Positions 31,438 to 39,795 of a stretch of 64,000 bases of DNA are shown one piece after another (within the stretch, counting starts at the first letter, position 1; every line of letters starts with the position of its first letter). The position numbers and the translations under genes are program-made. The notes beneath the pieces were generated by a model that made no database searches, was not told the origin of the DNA, and worked only from the letters and a program-made list of their open reading frames with translations. The DNA is from Microbacterium sp. zg-Y1090 (GTDB lineage: Bacteria; Actinomycetota; Actinomycetes; Actinomycetales; Microbacteriaceae). The stretch is taken from the NCBI RefSeq assembly GCF_030246945.1, contig NZ_CP126742.1, forward strand, positions 248,001-312,000, written 5' to 3'.

Positions 31438-33309
31438 GTGCCGGCATCCACCGCGTCCGCACCCGTCGCCGTCGAGGCGCGCGGGTGGGGTTGGCGCTAC
31501 GCCACGCGCCAGGCGTGGGCCGCGCGCGAGGTGACCCTGCGCATCGAACCCGGTGAGCGGGTGCTGCTGCTGGGGGCGTCGGGTTCGGGCAAGTCGACAC
31601 TGCTGCAGGGCGTGGCGGGAGTGCTCGGCGGCGCCGACGAAGGGGAGCAGGAGGGTGCGCTGCTCGTCGGCGGTGAGCCGGCGGCCGCGACCCGCGGTCG
31701 CGCCGGCCTGGTGCTGCAGGATCCCGACAGCCAGACGATCCTCGCGCGCGTCGGCGACGACGTGGCGTTCGGCTGCGAGAACCTCGGCGTGCCCGCGGCC
31801 GAGATCTGGCCGCGCGTGCGCGCCGCCCTGGATGCTGTGGGCCTCGACGTGCCGCTGGACCGGGCGACGGCGGCGCTGTCGGGCGGGCAGAAGCAGCGCC
31901 TGGCCCTGGCCGGCGTGCTCGCGATGCGCCCGGGCGTCGTGCTGCTGGACGAACCGACCGCGAACCTCGACCCCGCCGGGGTCGCCGAGGTGCGCGACGC
32001 GGTCGGCCGGGTGCTGGATGCCACCGGAGCCACCCTGATCGTCATCGAGCACCGGGTGGACGTGTGGCTGCCCCTCGTGGACCGCGTGATCGCGCTCGCG
32101 CCCGGCGGAGGCGTGCTCGCGGATGGATCACCGCACGCCGTGCTCGGCTACGGGGGAGCGGGTCCCCGCCCCGCGCCGGCGGGCGGGTCACGACCCCACA
32201 CGTCCGGCACGAACCCGCGCCCGCTGCCCGCGGGCGCCGCACGACCCCACACTTCCGGCCCGGGCTCACACCCGCTGCCCGCGGGCGACCCGCGAACCCA
32301 CACACCTGGCACGACCCCACGCCCGCTTCCCGCGGCCGACCCGCGAACCCACATACCTGGCACGAACCCACACGACGCGCGCGCGCGAGACGTGTGGGTT
32401 CGCGCGCAGCGTGTGGGCTCGTGCGAGGGCGAGGGCTCGCGCGAGGGCGAGGGCGAGGGCGAGGGCGAGGGCGACGGCGCCGGCGACGGTGCCGGCTCGA
32501 CGGCGGATGCCGCGGCATCCGGGCTCGCCCAGCAGCTCGCCGCGGCCGGGGTATGGGTGCCCGGCATCCCTCCGCAGGTGCCGCCCCCTCCGGCCGCGGC
32601 GCCGGGCGAGGTGCTGCTCACGGCGCGCGACCTTGCGGTGGCGCGCACCCCCGGCACGATCGTCGCCGGTCCTCTCGATCTCGACCTGCGCGCGGGCGAG
32701 GTGCTCGGCGTCGTGGGACCCAACGGGGCGGGCAAATCCACTCTCGGACTCACCCTCGCCGGCCTGCTGGCGCCGGCGGCGGGCACGGTCGCGGCATCCG
32801 ATGCGCTGGCCGCCGGCGCACGAGCCCGCCGCCGCCGGGCTCACGCCGGCGCCGCACCGATCGGCTGGTCGTCGCGGACCCTGCTGACTCGCATCGGCAC
32901 GGTGTTCCAGGATCCCGAGCATCAGCTGCTCGCCCGCACGGTGCGTGAGGAGCTCGCGGTCGGTCCGCGCGCGCTCGGGCTCCCCGAAGACGAGGTCACC
33001 GCCCGCGTGGACGACCTGCTTGAGCGGCTACGGCTCGCGCGCCTGGCCGAGGCCAACCCGTACACGCTCTCCGGTGGCGAGAAGCGCCGGCTCACGGTCG
33101 CGGCGACGCTCGCGGCGCGGCCCCGGGTGATGGTGCTCGATGAACCGACGTTCGGGCAGGATGCCGTGACCTGGGCCGAGCTCGTGGCGATCATCGCCGG
33201 GCTCCGCGACGGCATCGACGAGCGCGGCCCGCTCGCGATCATCGCGATCACCCACGACGAGGCCGTGCTCGCCGCCCTGCACGCGCGCCGCTTCGAGGTC
33301 GGCACGTGA
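31438..33309 (+). CDS. ykoD: Double ATPase of the ECF importer (YkoD type) with repeat-expanded linker
   Basis: 623 residues with two fused ABC ATPase domains. Domain 1 (about residues 10-235): Walker A GASGSGKST, signature LSGGQKQRLALA, Walker B VVLLDEPTANLDP. Domain 2 (about 385-623): GPNGAGKST, LSGGEKRRLTVA, VMVLDEPTFGQD. The linker (about 240-375) is abnormal: four 17-residue units (PHTSGTNPRPLPAG type), an in-frame 12-bp-arm palindrome and a (Glu-Gly) run from a hexamer repeat. GTG starts 2 nt after the ykoE stop. It overlaps ykoC by 4 nt. Confidence 0.92.
   Translation: MPASTASAPVAVEARGWGWRYATRQAWAAREVTLRIEPGERVLLLGASGSGKSTLLQGVAGVLGGADEGEQEGALLVGGEPAAATRGRAGLVLQDPDSQTILARVGDDVAFGCENLGVPAAEIWPRVRAALDAVGLDVPLDRATAALSGGQKQRLALAGVLAMRPGVVLLDEPTANLDPAGVAEVRDAVGRVLDATGATLIVIEHRVDVWLPLVDRVIALAPGGGVLADGSPHAVLGYGGAGPRPAPAGGSRPHTSGTNPRPLPAGAARPHTSGPGSHPLPAGDPRTHTPGTTPRPLPAADPRTHIPGTNPHDARARDVWVRAQRVGSCEGEGSREGEGEGEGEGDGAGDGAGSTADAAASGLAQQLAAAGVWVPGIPPQVPPPPAAAPGEVLLTARDLAVARTPGTIVAGPLDLDLRAGEVLGVVGPNGAGKSTLGLTLAGLLAPAAGTVAASDALAAGARARRRRAHAGAAPIGWSSRTLLTRIGTVFQDPEHQLLARTVREELAVGPRALGLPEDEVTARVDDLLERLRLARLAEANPYTLSGGEKRRLTVAATLAARPRVMVLDEPTFGQDAVTWAELVAIIAGLRDGIDERGPLAIIAITHDEAVLAALHARRFEVGT
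32184..32402. repeat. 51-bp tandem repeats and a 12-bp-arm palindrome inside the ATPase linker
   Basis: About four units of period 51 bp with the core ACCCACAC-N4/5-GGCACGA and CCGCGGGC. The last unit ends in CGAACCCACACG (32363-32374), matched by its perfect reverse complement CGTGTGGGTTCG (32391-32402). It is followed by GCGAGG hexamers to about 32475. Confidence 0.85.
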
Positions 33310-34082
33310 GCCCCGAGGCCGGACGCGGGCCTGTCGCACGACGCAACGCCGTCGCGAAGCTCGGCGCGGCGCTGCTGATCGCGCTGCCACTCGTGGTGAC
33401 CATCGACCCGGTGTCGGCGCTCGTCGCGCTCGTGCTCGAGATTCCGCTGCTGCTGGCGGCCGGGCTCAGCGCCCGGCAGTTCTGGCTGCGCACGCTGCCC
33501 CTGTGGATCGCCGCACCGACCTCCGCCGTCACGATCGCGCTGTACGGGGCGGCGAGCGGCGAGGTGTACGTCGAGTGGCTCTTCATGCGGGTGAGCGAGG
33601 GGTCGCTGCTGCTGGCCGCGGCGACCTTCCTGCGCGTGCTCGCGATCGGCCTGCCGGCGGTGGTGCTGTTCGTCACCGTGGACCCCACCGACCTCGCCGA
33701 CGGGCTGGCGCAGATCGTGCGGCTGCCGGCACGGTTCGTGCTTGGCGCGCTCGCCGGCATGCGCATGCTGGGGCTGCTCGTCGACGACTGGCGGGCCCTG
33801 TCGCTCGCGCGCCGCGCCCGCGGCGTCGCCGACACCGGGCGGCTGCGGCGGGCCGTCGGCACGGCGTTCGCGCTGTTCGTGCTGGCGATCCGGCGGGGGT
33901 CGTCGCTGGCCACCGCGATGGAGGCGCGGGCGTTCGGGGCGCCGACCGCGCGCACCTGGGCGCGGGAATCGCGGCTCACCGCCGGCGACGGCATCCTGCT
34001 GCTCTCCGGTGCGTCGATCTCGGCGACGGCGCTGGCCGTGTCGATCGCGGCGGGGGCGTTCACCCCGATCCTCGGTCGCTGA
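33306..34082 (+). CDS. ykoC: ECF transporter transmembrane component (T-component, YkoC type)
   Basis: 258 residues with several membrane segments. The cytoplasmic coupling helices carry the two A-R-x motifs (SLARRARGVADTGRLRR and TAMEARAFGAPTARTWARES) that dock to the two ATPase domains. It overlaps the ATPase gene by 4 nt (GTGA). It completes the S-A-A-T set of the thiamine-type importer. Confidence 0.92.
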   Translation: MSPEAGRGPVARRNAVAKLGAALLIALPLVVTIDPVSALVALVLEIPLLLAAGLSARQFWLRTLPLWIAAPTSAVTIALYGAASGEVYVEWLFMRVSEGSLLLAAATFLRVLAIGLPAVVLFVTVDPTDLADGLAQIVRLPARFVLGALAGMRMLGLLVDDWRALSLARRARGVADTGRLRRAVGTAFALFVLAIRRGSSLATAMEARAFGAPTARTWARESRLTAGDGILLLSGASISATALAVSIAAGAFTPILGR

Positions 34083-34147
34083 GGCTCCCGGCATCCGCCG
34101 CCGGGCTGCGCACGGCAGGCCGGGACCACCGCCGCGGCCGGGTCGGG

Positions 34148-34873
34148 TCAGGTCGCGTCCCACAGGGCGGCGTAGTAGGCCATCCGCTGCGGGTCGCGCT
34201 CGATGCCGTACGCGCCCAACAGGACGTCCTCCCAGCCCGGGCCGTAGTTCCAGCCGCAGCTGGCAGCAGCGACGGCGATGTCCGCCCAGCGGTCGGCGAC
34301 GCCCAGCGCGCCGAGGTCCACGTGACCGGTCCAGCGCCCGTCGTCGTCCAGGAGCGTGTTGGGCGCGCAGGCGTCGCCGTGGCATACGACCAGCAGATCC
34401 GGCGGCGGCGGTGTGCTCAGCGCCGCGGGCACCTGGATGCCACGCCTCGCGGCATTCGCAAGGCGTGCGGGAACGCGCCAGTCGTAGGGGCAGTCTGCGG
34501 CGGGGAGCGCCTCGTGGAGGGCTCGCAGTCCCGCACCCAGCGCCCGCACGGCGACGGCGGGCTCGGCGACCCACCGCGGGTCGACCGCTGACCGGCCGGG
34601 CAGCGCGGAGGTCACGAGCCATTCGTCCGCGGCATCCGCGCCCCAGGCGAGGGTGTGCGGGACGGGCGTGTACGCAGCCGCCCACCCCAGGCGTGCGGCC
34701 TCGTCTGCCATCGACGTCTCCGCGTTGCGCGGTCCGTGTTTGATGTAGCGCCCGTCGTCGGTGCGGAAGGTGAGCCCGCCGAGCTCATTGCGCCAGACCG
34801 GCTCCAGCCGCGCACCGTCGGCGAGTTCGCGTACGCGCGGCGGCACCGGAAGCGGCTCGGCGGGGATCGTCAC
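34148..34873 (-). CDS. Aminoglycoside phosphotransferase-family kinase
   Basis: 241 residues. Catalytic loop CHGDACAPNTLL (HGD...N) and metal motif GHVDLGALGVADRWAD are characteristic of the APH(3')-like fold. The protein is a little shorter than typical APH(3') enzymes, and the N-lobe lysine region (RYIKHGPRN) is present. Such chromosomal proteins in soil actinobacteria often phosphorylate unknown small molecules, so resistance should not be assumed. The GTG start is set by CACACT 6 nt upstream. Confidence 0.82.
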   Translation of the reverse strand: MTIPAEPLPVPPRVRELADGARLEPVWRNELGGLTFRTDDGRYIKHGPRNAETSMADEAARLGWAAAYTPVPHTLAWGADAADEWLVTSALPGRSAVDPRWVAEPAVAVRALGAGLRALHEALPAADCPYDWRVPARLANAARRGIQVPAALSTPPPPDLLVVCHGDACAPNTLLDDDGRWTGHVDLGALGVADRWADIAVAAASCGWNYGPGWEDVLLGAYGIERDPQRMAYYAALWDAT

Positions 34874-34879
34874 CCCGCC

Positions 34880-34885
34880 AGTGTG
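34880..34885 (-). promoter_or_regulatory. Leaderless -10-like box for the APH-family gene
   Basis: CACACT on the minus strand ends 6 nt before GTG 34873. It lies within the space next to the DUF488 stop. Confidence 0.45.
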
Positions 34886-34899
34886 CACCAGCGGGCGGT

Positions 34900-35253
34900 T
34901 CAGGATCCGGCGGGGTCCTGCAGCGCATCGCGCAGCAGCACCGCGTGATTGTGCGCTTCGTCGCGCACCGCGTGCAGCAGGGTCACGACATCGTGCGAGG
35001 CGATCACCGCGCGCAGCGCCGCCACCGCGGGATTCGCGGCGAGCTCCTTGCGGTACGCCGCGGCGAAGTCGTCCCACGGCATCCCGTCGTGATGGAAGGC
35101 GGTGCGCAGCTGCGGCGAGGGGGCGACGTCCTTGTCCCACAGATCGATGCGAGCACGCTCCTTCGACAGCCCGCGCGGCCAGAGTCGGTCCACCAGCACG
35201 CGGAATCCGTCATCCGGCCCCGCCGCGTCGTAGACACGCTTGACCTCGATCAT
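34900..35253 (-). CDS. DUF488 family protein
   Basis: 117 residues. The family opening [33 protein letters not shown] and the segment [18 protein letters not shown] are clear. DUF488 proteins are small, conserved and of unproven function. The ATG at 35253 has CAGACT 6 nt upstream. It lies 26 bp before the APH-family gene on the same strand. Confidence 0.85.
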   Translation of the reverse strand: MIEVKRVYDAAGPDDGFRVLVDRLWPRGLSKERARIDLWDKDVAPSPQLRTAFHHDGMPWDDFAAAYRKELAANPAVAALRAVIASHDVVTLLHAVRDEAHNHAVLLRDALQDPAGS

Positions 35254-35259
35254 GGGGCC

Positions 35260-35265
35260 AGTCTG
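35260..35265 (-). promoter_or_regulatory. Leaderless -10-like box for the DUF488 gene
   Basis: CAGACT on the minus strand, 6 nt before ATG 35253. Confidence 0.45.
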
Positions 35266-35365
35266 CCTCGCCCTCCCGGGTGCCGGTAGCCTGGGGGCGC
35301 GGCCGTCTCGGTCAGGACGCAGTCGCACGCACTGTGAGACCCAGATTCAGTTCGAAGGAGAACGC

Positions 35366-36127
35366 ATGGACATCGCCGGCGCATCCGCCCTCGTCACCGG
35401 AGGAGCGAGCGGGCTGGGGCTCGCCACCGCGCGTCGCCTGGCCGACGCCGGCGCGCATGTCGTGATCATCGACCTGCCCTCGTCCGCCGGCATGGAGCGC
35501 GCCGCGGAGTTCGGCGGCACGTTCGCCCCCGCCGACGTCACCGACCCGAGCGAGGTGGCCGCCGCCGTCGCGACCGCCGCCAGCATCGGACCGCTGCGCG
35601 TCGTGGTGAACTGCGCCGGCATCGCCCCGCCCGCCAAGGTGCTCGACCGCGACGGGGCCCCCACCCCCCTGGGCGATTTCGAGCGCATCGTGCGGGTCAA
35701 CCTCATCGGCACCTACAACGTCGTCGCTCAGGCCTCCGCCGCGATCGCGCGCACCGAGCCGACCGCCGGCGGCGACCGCGGGGTCATCGTCAACACCGCC
35801 AGCGTCGCCGCGTTCGACGGTCAGATCGGTCAGCCCGCCTACGCCGCCAGCAAGGGCGGTGTGCACGCGATGACGCTCCCCCTCGCCCGGGAACTCGCGC
35901 GCTACGGCATCCGGGTCGTCACGATCGCCCCCGGAATCATGGAGACGCCCATGCTCGCGAGCCTGCCGCAGGCCGCGCAGGACTCCCTCGGTCAGCAGGT
36001 GCCCTACCCCGCCCGCCTCGGCCGCCCCGACGAGTATGCGGCCCTCGTGGCGCACATCGTCGACAACGGCTACCTCAACGGCGAGACCATCCGGCTCGAC
36101 GGCGCCATCCGCATGGCGCCGAAATAA
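35366..36127 (+). CDS. SDR-family 3-hydroxyacyl-CoA dehydrogenase (HSD17B10-like)
   Basis: 253 residues. NAD-binding motif TGGASGLG at residues 11-18, NNAG variant NCAG, catalytic serine in [15 protein letters not shown], and Y-x3-K in YAASKGG. The overall sequence follows the type-10 hydroxyacyl-CoA dehydrogenase branch ([51 protein letters not shown]). It likely oxidises a short or branched 3-hydroxyacyl-CoA. A -10-like TAGCCT lies at 35287-35292, and GAAGGAG precedes the ATG. First of three linked genes. Confidence 0.88.
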   Translation: MDIAGASALVTGGASGLGLATARRLADAGAHVVIIDLPSSAGMERAAEFGGTFAPADVTDPSEVAAAVATAASIGPLRVVVNCAGIAPPAKVLDRDGAPTPLGDFERIVRVNLIGTYNVVAQASAAIARTEPTAGGDRGVIVNTASVAAFDGQIGQPAYAASKGGVHAMTLPLARELARYGIRVVTIAPGIMETPMLASLPQAAQDSLGQQVPYPARLGRPDEYAALVAHIVDNGYLNGETIRLDGAIRMAPK

Positions 36128-36135
36128 GGAGAACC

Positions 36136-36918
36136 ATGAGCGACACGATCCTGCTCACCCGCGAGGGTGGCCTCGCACGCCTGACGTTCAACCGCCCGGC
36201 CTCGCTGAACGCGATGGACTTCGAGATGGGGCAGCGCTGGCGCGACCTCGCCCACGAGGTCACCTCCGACGACACGGTCGGCGCGATCGTGATGGATGCC
36301 GCGGGTCGCGCGTTCTGCGCCGGCGGCGACGTCGTGGCCATGGCCACGTCGGGCGCCGGAGGGGCGGGCGTGACGGACATGGCGCGGGTGATCCACGACG
36401 GCATCCGCACGTTCGTCGAATCCGACAGGCCGATCGTCGCCGTGGTGCAGGGTGCGGTCGCCGGTGGGGGGCTCGGCCTCATGCTCACCGCTGACTACAT
36501 CGTCGCCGCGGAGCATGCGAAGTTCGTCAGCCGTTACGCCAACATCGGGCTCACCCCCGACCTCGGCGTCTCGACGCTGCTCCCCGCGGCGATCGGGCAG
36601 CGCCGCGCGCTGCAGCTGCTGCTGCAGGACCTGACGATCGACGCCGCGACCGCACTGGACTGGGGCCTCATCACCGAGGTGGCCGCCGACCCCGCCGCCC
36701 GCGGTGACGAGATCGCCCGCTTCTGGCTCGAGGGCGCCACGGCCGCGTTCGGCAATGCCAAGCGCCTGATCCGCACCGGCGCGCACCGCTCGTTCGCGGA
36801 GAACCTCGACGACGAGGCGGCGTCGATCGGCGCCCGCTTCGACACCGATGAATCCCGGGTGCGCGTGGCGGCGTTCGCCGCGGCATCCCGCAAGTCCGCT
36901 TCGAAGGAGAACGCATGA
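36136..36918 (+). CDS. Enoyl-CoA hydratase/isomerase
   Basis: 260 residues, normal crotonase length. Oxyanion-hole segments AFCAGGDVVAMA and GAVAGGGLGLMLTAD are present. The active-site region KFVSRYANIGLTPDLGVSTLLP has aspartate where classical hydratases have the second glutamate, so isomerase or other activity is possible. It lies 8 bp after the dehydrogenase gene, with AAGGAG before the ATG, and overlaps the next SDR gene by 4 nt. Confidence 0.87.
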   Translation: MSDTILLTREGGLARLTFNRPASLNAMDFEMGQRWRDLAHEVTSDDTVGAIVMDAAGRAFCAGGDVVAMATSGAGGAGVTDMARVIHDGIRTFVESDRPIVAVVQGAVAGGGLGLMLTADYIVAAEHAKFVSRYANIGLTPDLGVSTLLPAAIGQRRALQLLLQDLTIDAATALDWGLITEVAADPAARGDEIARFWLEGATAAFGNAKRLIRTGAHRSFAENLDDEAASIGARFDTDESRVRVAAFAAASRKSASKENA

Positions 36919-37742
36919 GCCTCGCCGGCAAGACCATCCTGATGTCCGGTGGAAGCCGCGGGATCGGGCTCGCCATCGCCCTGCGCGCGGCGCGCGACGG
37001 TGCGAACATCGCGCTCATGGCGAAGACCGACACCCCGCACCCCAAGCTCGAGGGCACGGTGCACACCGCCGCCGAGCAGATCCGGGCGGCCGGCGGGCAG
37101 GCGCTGCCACTCGTGGGCGATGTGCGCAACGACGACGACATCATGGCGGCGGTGCTGACGACGCAGGGCGAGTTCGGCGGCATCGACATCGTCGTGAACA
37201 ACGCCAGCGTGATCGACCTGTCGGGCTCCCTGGATCTGCCGGCGAAGAAGTACGACCTCATGCAGGACGTCAACGTGCGCGGCACGTTCATGCTCAGCCG
37301 TGCGGCGGTGCCGATGCTCAAGGATGCCGACAACCCCCACATCCTCTCGCTCTCGCCGCCGCTGAACCTCTCCCCGAGGTGGCTCGGCGCGCACACCGGC
37401 TACACGCTGGCGAAGTACGGCATGACGATGGCCACCCTCGGGATGGCAGCCGAGTTCGCCGAGGACGGCATCGCGGCCAACACCCTGTGGCCCGCGACGA
37501 CGATCGCGACGGCCGCGGTGCAGTTCGCCCTCGGTGGCGACCGCATGATGAAGGTCAGCCGCACGCCGGAGATCTATGCGGATGCCGCCTACGAGGTGCT
37601 GATCCGGCCGGCTTCGGAGCGCAGTGGCCAGACCCTGATCGTCGAGGATGTGCTGCGCGAGGCCGGCGTCACCGACTTCTCCGGGTACGCCGCCGTGCCG
37701 GGCACCCCCGACAGCGAGCTGTTCCCCGACATCTTCCTCTGA
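36915..37742 (+). CDS. SDR-family oxidoreductase (HSDL2-like)
   Basis: 275 residues. NADP/NAD motif SGGSRGIGLAI, NNAS for the NNAG block, catalytic serine in ILSLSPPLNLSPRW, and YTLAK (Y-x3-K). The long NTLWPATTIATAAV segment and the sequence after it resemble hydroxysteroid-dehydrogenase-like protein 2. Substrate unknown; the operon context suggests an acyl-CoA or carbonyl intermediate. Its start region (TTCGAAGGAGAACGCATG) is identical to that of the first SDR gene. Followed by the minus-oriented element cluster. Confidence 0.87.
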   Translation: MSLAGKTILMSGGSRGIGLAIALRAARDGANIALMAKTDTPHPKLEGTVHTAAEQIRAAGGQALPLVGDVRNDDDIMAAVLTTQGEFGGIDIVVNNASVIDLSGSLDLPAKKYDLMQDVNVRGTFMLSRAAVPMLKDADNPHILSLSPPLNLSPRWLGAHTGYTLAKYGMTMATLGMAAEFAEDGIAANTLWPATTIATAAVQFALGGDRMMKVSRTPEIYADAAYEVLIRPASERSGQTLIVEDVLREAGVTDFSGYAAVPGTPDSELFPDIFL

Positions 37743-37770
37743 CGCGGCCCTGGTCGCCGCGCGTCCCGGA

Positions 37771-37837
37771 GCTGCTCCGGTGTCGCGTGTGGTGGGTTGT
37801 GCGGGGGTGGATTGTGCGGGCGTGACACTCGAGCGGC
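37771..37837 (-). repeat. 67-bp inverted-repeat element, copy 6
   Basis: On the minus strand the arms read GCCGCTCGAGTGTCAC and GCGACACCGGAGCAGC, with inner block GCCCGCAC. First of three copies spaced exactly 104 bp. No gene is visible in 37743-38103. Confidence 0.9.
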
Positions 37838-37874
37838 TCGGGGGACGTGTCGCGGCGGCGCCGCGGCTCCCGGG

Positions 37875-37941
37875 GCTGTTCCGGTGTCGCGTGTGGTGGG
37901 TTGTGCGGGGGTGGATTGTGCGGGCGTGACACTCGAGCGGC
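37875..37941 (-). repeat. 67-bp inverted-repeat element, copy 7
   Basis: Nearly identical to copy 6 (GCTGTTC instead of GCTGCTC at the plus-strand left end), with the same orientation and spacing. Confidence 0.9.
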
Positions 37942-37978
37942 TCTGGGGGCGTGTCGCGGCGGCGCCGCGGCTCCCGGG

Positions 37979-38045
37979 GCTGTTCCGGTGTCGCGTGTGG
38001 TGGGTTGTGCGGGCCTGGATTGCGCGGACGTGACACTCGAGCGGC
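37979..38045 (-). repeat. 67-bp inverted-repeat element, copy 8
   Basis: Same arms as copy 7, with three to four changes in the centre. It is followed by a short GCCGGCGG-rich palindromic stretch to about 38100. Confidence 0.9.
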
Positions 38046-38103
38046 TCGGGCGGCGGCTCCGCCGGCACGCCGCCGGCGGCTCCGCCGCCGCGCGGACGCG
38101 GGG

Positions 38104-38949
38104 TCAGCCCGCGACGAGCCCGTGGCGCACGAACGCGCGATAGACACCGTCGTGGTGGATGCTCGTGGTCACTTCGTCGGCGCGGGCCTTCAGCGCCTCC
38201 TCGGCGTTGCCCATCGCGATGCCGACGCCGCAGACCTCGAACATCTCCACGTCGTTCCAGCTGTCGCCGATGCCGATCGACTCCGCCGCGTCGATGCCGA
38301 GCCGCTCGAGCACACGCTGGATCGCGGAGCCCTTCGTCGTCCCGCGCATGCCGATCTCGCCGTTGGTCCCGCCCGGCAGCGGCATGCTGCCCGGGACCAC
38401 GTGGAAGCGGTCGCCGAGATCCTGCTGCGCACGCCCGACGGTGCCCGGGTCGTCGCCGAGGAAGACCGCCTTGGCCACGTGGTCGAGGTTGATGTCGGCG
38501 AGGTCGTGGAAGCGCGGGATGCCCTGCGGCGCCGTCTGCGGCTCGTCCGCGTCGTGGTGGATGCTCAGCGCCTGCTCCATGAACGCCGCGGTGGCCGCCT
38601 GTGCTTCCGGGCTCGCATAGACCGTGGCATCCGTCTGCAGGAAGTACAGGATGCCGCGCTCCTCGAAATAGGCGACGAGGCGCTCGACGGCATCCCGGGG
38701 CATGGGGTCGGCCACGATGACCTCATCGCCGGCGGTCGCGTAGGCGCCCCCGTTGGTGATGGCGCCGTCGAAGCCGATCTCGAGCACCCGGGCGTCGATG
38801 TCGCCGGAGGAGCGGCCGGTGCAGAGGAACACCAGACACCCGGCGCCTCGCGCCGCGCGCACCGCCTCGATCGTCGAGGCGGCGATGTCCCTGCCGTGGT
38901 CGAGGATGGTGCCGTCGACGTCGAGGAAGGCGATGCGGGGGATGGTCAC
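38104..38949 (-). CDS. HAD-superfamily hydrolase, Cof type
   Basis: 281 residues. Motif I FLDVDGTILDHG, motif II LCTGRSSG, motif III lysine in GTTKGSAIQRVLERLG and motif IV GIGDSWNDVEMF. These define a Cof-type (class IIB cap) phosphatase, generally acting on sugar phosphates or cofactors. GTG 38949 is chosen because GGAGAG lies just upstream and the protein pattern begins there. A 10-bp-arm hairpin sits in its leader. Confidence 0.88.
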   Translation of the reverse strand: MTIPRIAFLDVDGTILDHGRDIAASTIEAVRAARGAGCLVFLCTGRSSGDIDARVLEIGFDGAITNGGAYATAGDEVIVADPMPRDAVERLVAYFEERGILYFLQTDATVYASPEAQAATAAFMEQALSIHHDADEPQTAPQGIPRFHDLADINLDHVAKAVFLGDDPGTVGRAQQDLGDRFHVVPGSMPLPGGTNGEIGMRGTTKGSAIQRVLERLGIDAAESIGIGDSWNDVEMFEVCGVGIAMGNAEEALKARADEVTTSIHHDGVYRAFVRHGLVAG

Positions 38950-38969
38950 AGATTCTCTCCAAAACAGGT

Positions 38970-39004
38970 CGTGTCCAGGATGCCTCACGGGCACCCTGGA
39001 CACG
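38970..39004 (-). promoter_or_regulatory. Inverted repeat in the leader of the HAD gene
   Basis: Perfect 10-bp arms CGTGTCCAGG / CCTGGACACG with a 15-nt loop, 21 bp upstream of the HAD start codon. It could be an operator, an attenuator or an upstream terminator. Confidence 0.5.
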
Positions 39005-39074
39005 ATTCGGTGCGGAACGGTCAGCGGCGCAGCGAGGCCCCGTTGGTCGAGCGCCCGATCAGGAGATAGCGGGG

Positions 39075-39099
39075 CTCCGCCTCGGCGACCGAGGCGGAG
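39075..39099 (-). terminator. Hairpin terminator after the TetR gene
   Basis: Perfect 11-bp arms CTCCGCCTCGG / CCGAGGCGGAG with a 3-nt loop, 2 nt downstream of the TetR stop on the minus strand. Confidence 0.8.
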
Positions 39100-39101
39100 T
39101 C

Positions 39102-39680
39102 TCAGCCGGCCGTCGCCTCCGGCGGCTGGGCGCGCAGCCCGGCCTCGAGGATGGCGGTCAGCCGGGGGACGAGGTGGGGAGTGGATGCCGCGATCGCCGC
39201 CGGCTGCGGACGGGTGATCATCCCCACGGCGAGCACGAGCTCGAGGGGGGCGAGGTCGGCGCGCACGAGGCCGGCGACGCGTGCGGCGGTGAGCACGTCG
39301 GCGACGCGGCCGAGGGTGTCGTCCTGCGCTGCGCGGACGCCGGCGGAGAGCTCGGCGTCCGCGGGATGGGCGAGCGCCTCCGTGAGCGCCCCGAGGTCGA
39401 GCCCCACCAGGGCGTGGAGGAAGCGGCGCCAGGCGTCGTCGGGTGTGCGCGGCAGCGCCTCGAGTGCGCGGCCGGCCGCCTCGCGCATCTCGTCCAGGAT
39501 CGACAGCGCGACGGCGTCGGTCAGCTCCGCGCGGGACGCGAAGTTGCGGTAGAGCGTCGCGATGCCGACGCCGCTCGCCTCCGCGATCGTCTCGAGCGGC
39601 ACCGACGCGCCGTGCGCGGCGAACAGTCGGCGGGCCTCGCGCACGATCGCCTCGCGTCTCCTCAGCGCATCCGAGCGCAT
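39102..39680 (-). CDS. TetR-family transcriptional regulator
   Basis: 192 residues. The N-terminal helix-turn-helix spans about residues 10-55 (EAIVREARRLFAAHG, TIAEASGVGIATLYRNFASRAEL). The C-terminal ligand domain (about 75-185) resembles the branch regulating efflux systems. Divergent from the membrane protein gene at 39796, which it probably represses through the GGAGG-N5-CCTCC site. Confidence 0.9.
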   Translation of the reverse strand: MRSDALRRREAIVREARRLFAAHGASVPLETIAEASGVGIATLYRNFASRAELTDAVALSILDEMREAAGRALEALPRTPDDAWRRFLHALVGLDLGALTEALAHPADAELSAGVRAAQDDTLGRVADVLTAARVAGLVRADLAPLELVLAVGMITRPQPAAIAASTPHLVPRLTAILEAGLRAQPPEATAG

Positions 39681-39745
39681 GGTGCGCCTTCCTGTGTCGT
39701 GGGCGTTGCCGTCGGCTCTCAGCGTATGTGGAGGAGGGGTCTCCG

Positions 39746-39766
39746 TATAGTGGAGGTATTCCCTCC
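39746..39766. promoter_or_regulatory. -10 box with overlapping operator candidate, TetR/membrane protein pair
   Basis: TATAGT (39746-39751) directly abuts GGAGGTATTCCCTCC (39752-39766), a perfect 5-bp-arm dyad. A repressor bound there would block the plus-strand promoter of the membrane protein gene. Confidence 0.5.
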
Positions 39767-39795
39767 GCTTCGCCTACGGGCAGACAGGACTCCGC

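Noticed and set aside
34148..34873. Antibiotic resistance gene (aminoglycoside 3'-phosphotransferase)
   Set aside because: The fold is right, but there is no close resemblance to known resistance alleles that I can vouch for, and there is no mobile context. Called only as an APH-family kinase.
37771..38045. Integron attC-like cassette array
   Set aside because: No GTTRRRY core sites and no cassette genes between the copies; the spacers are 37 bp and non-coding.
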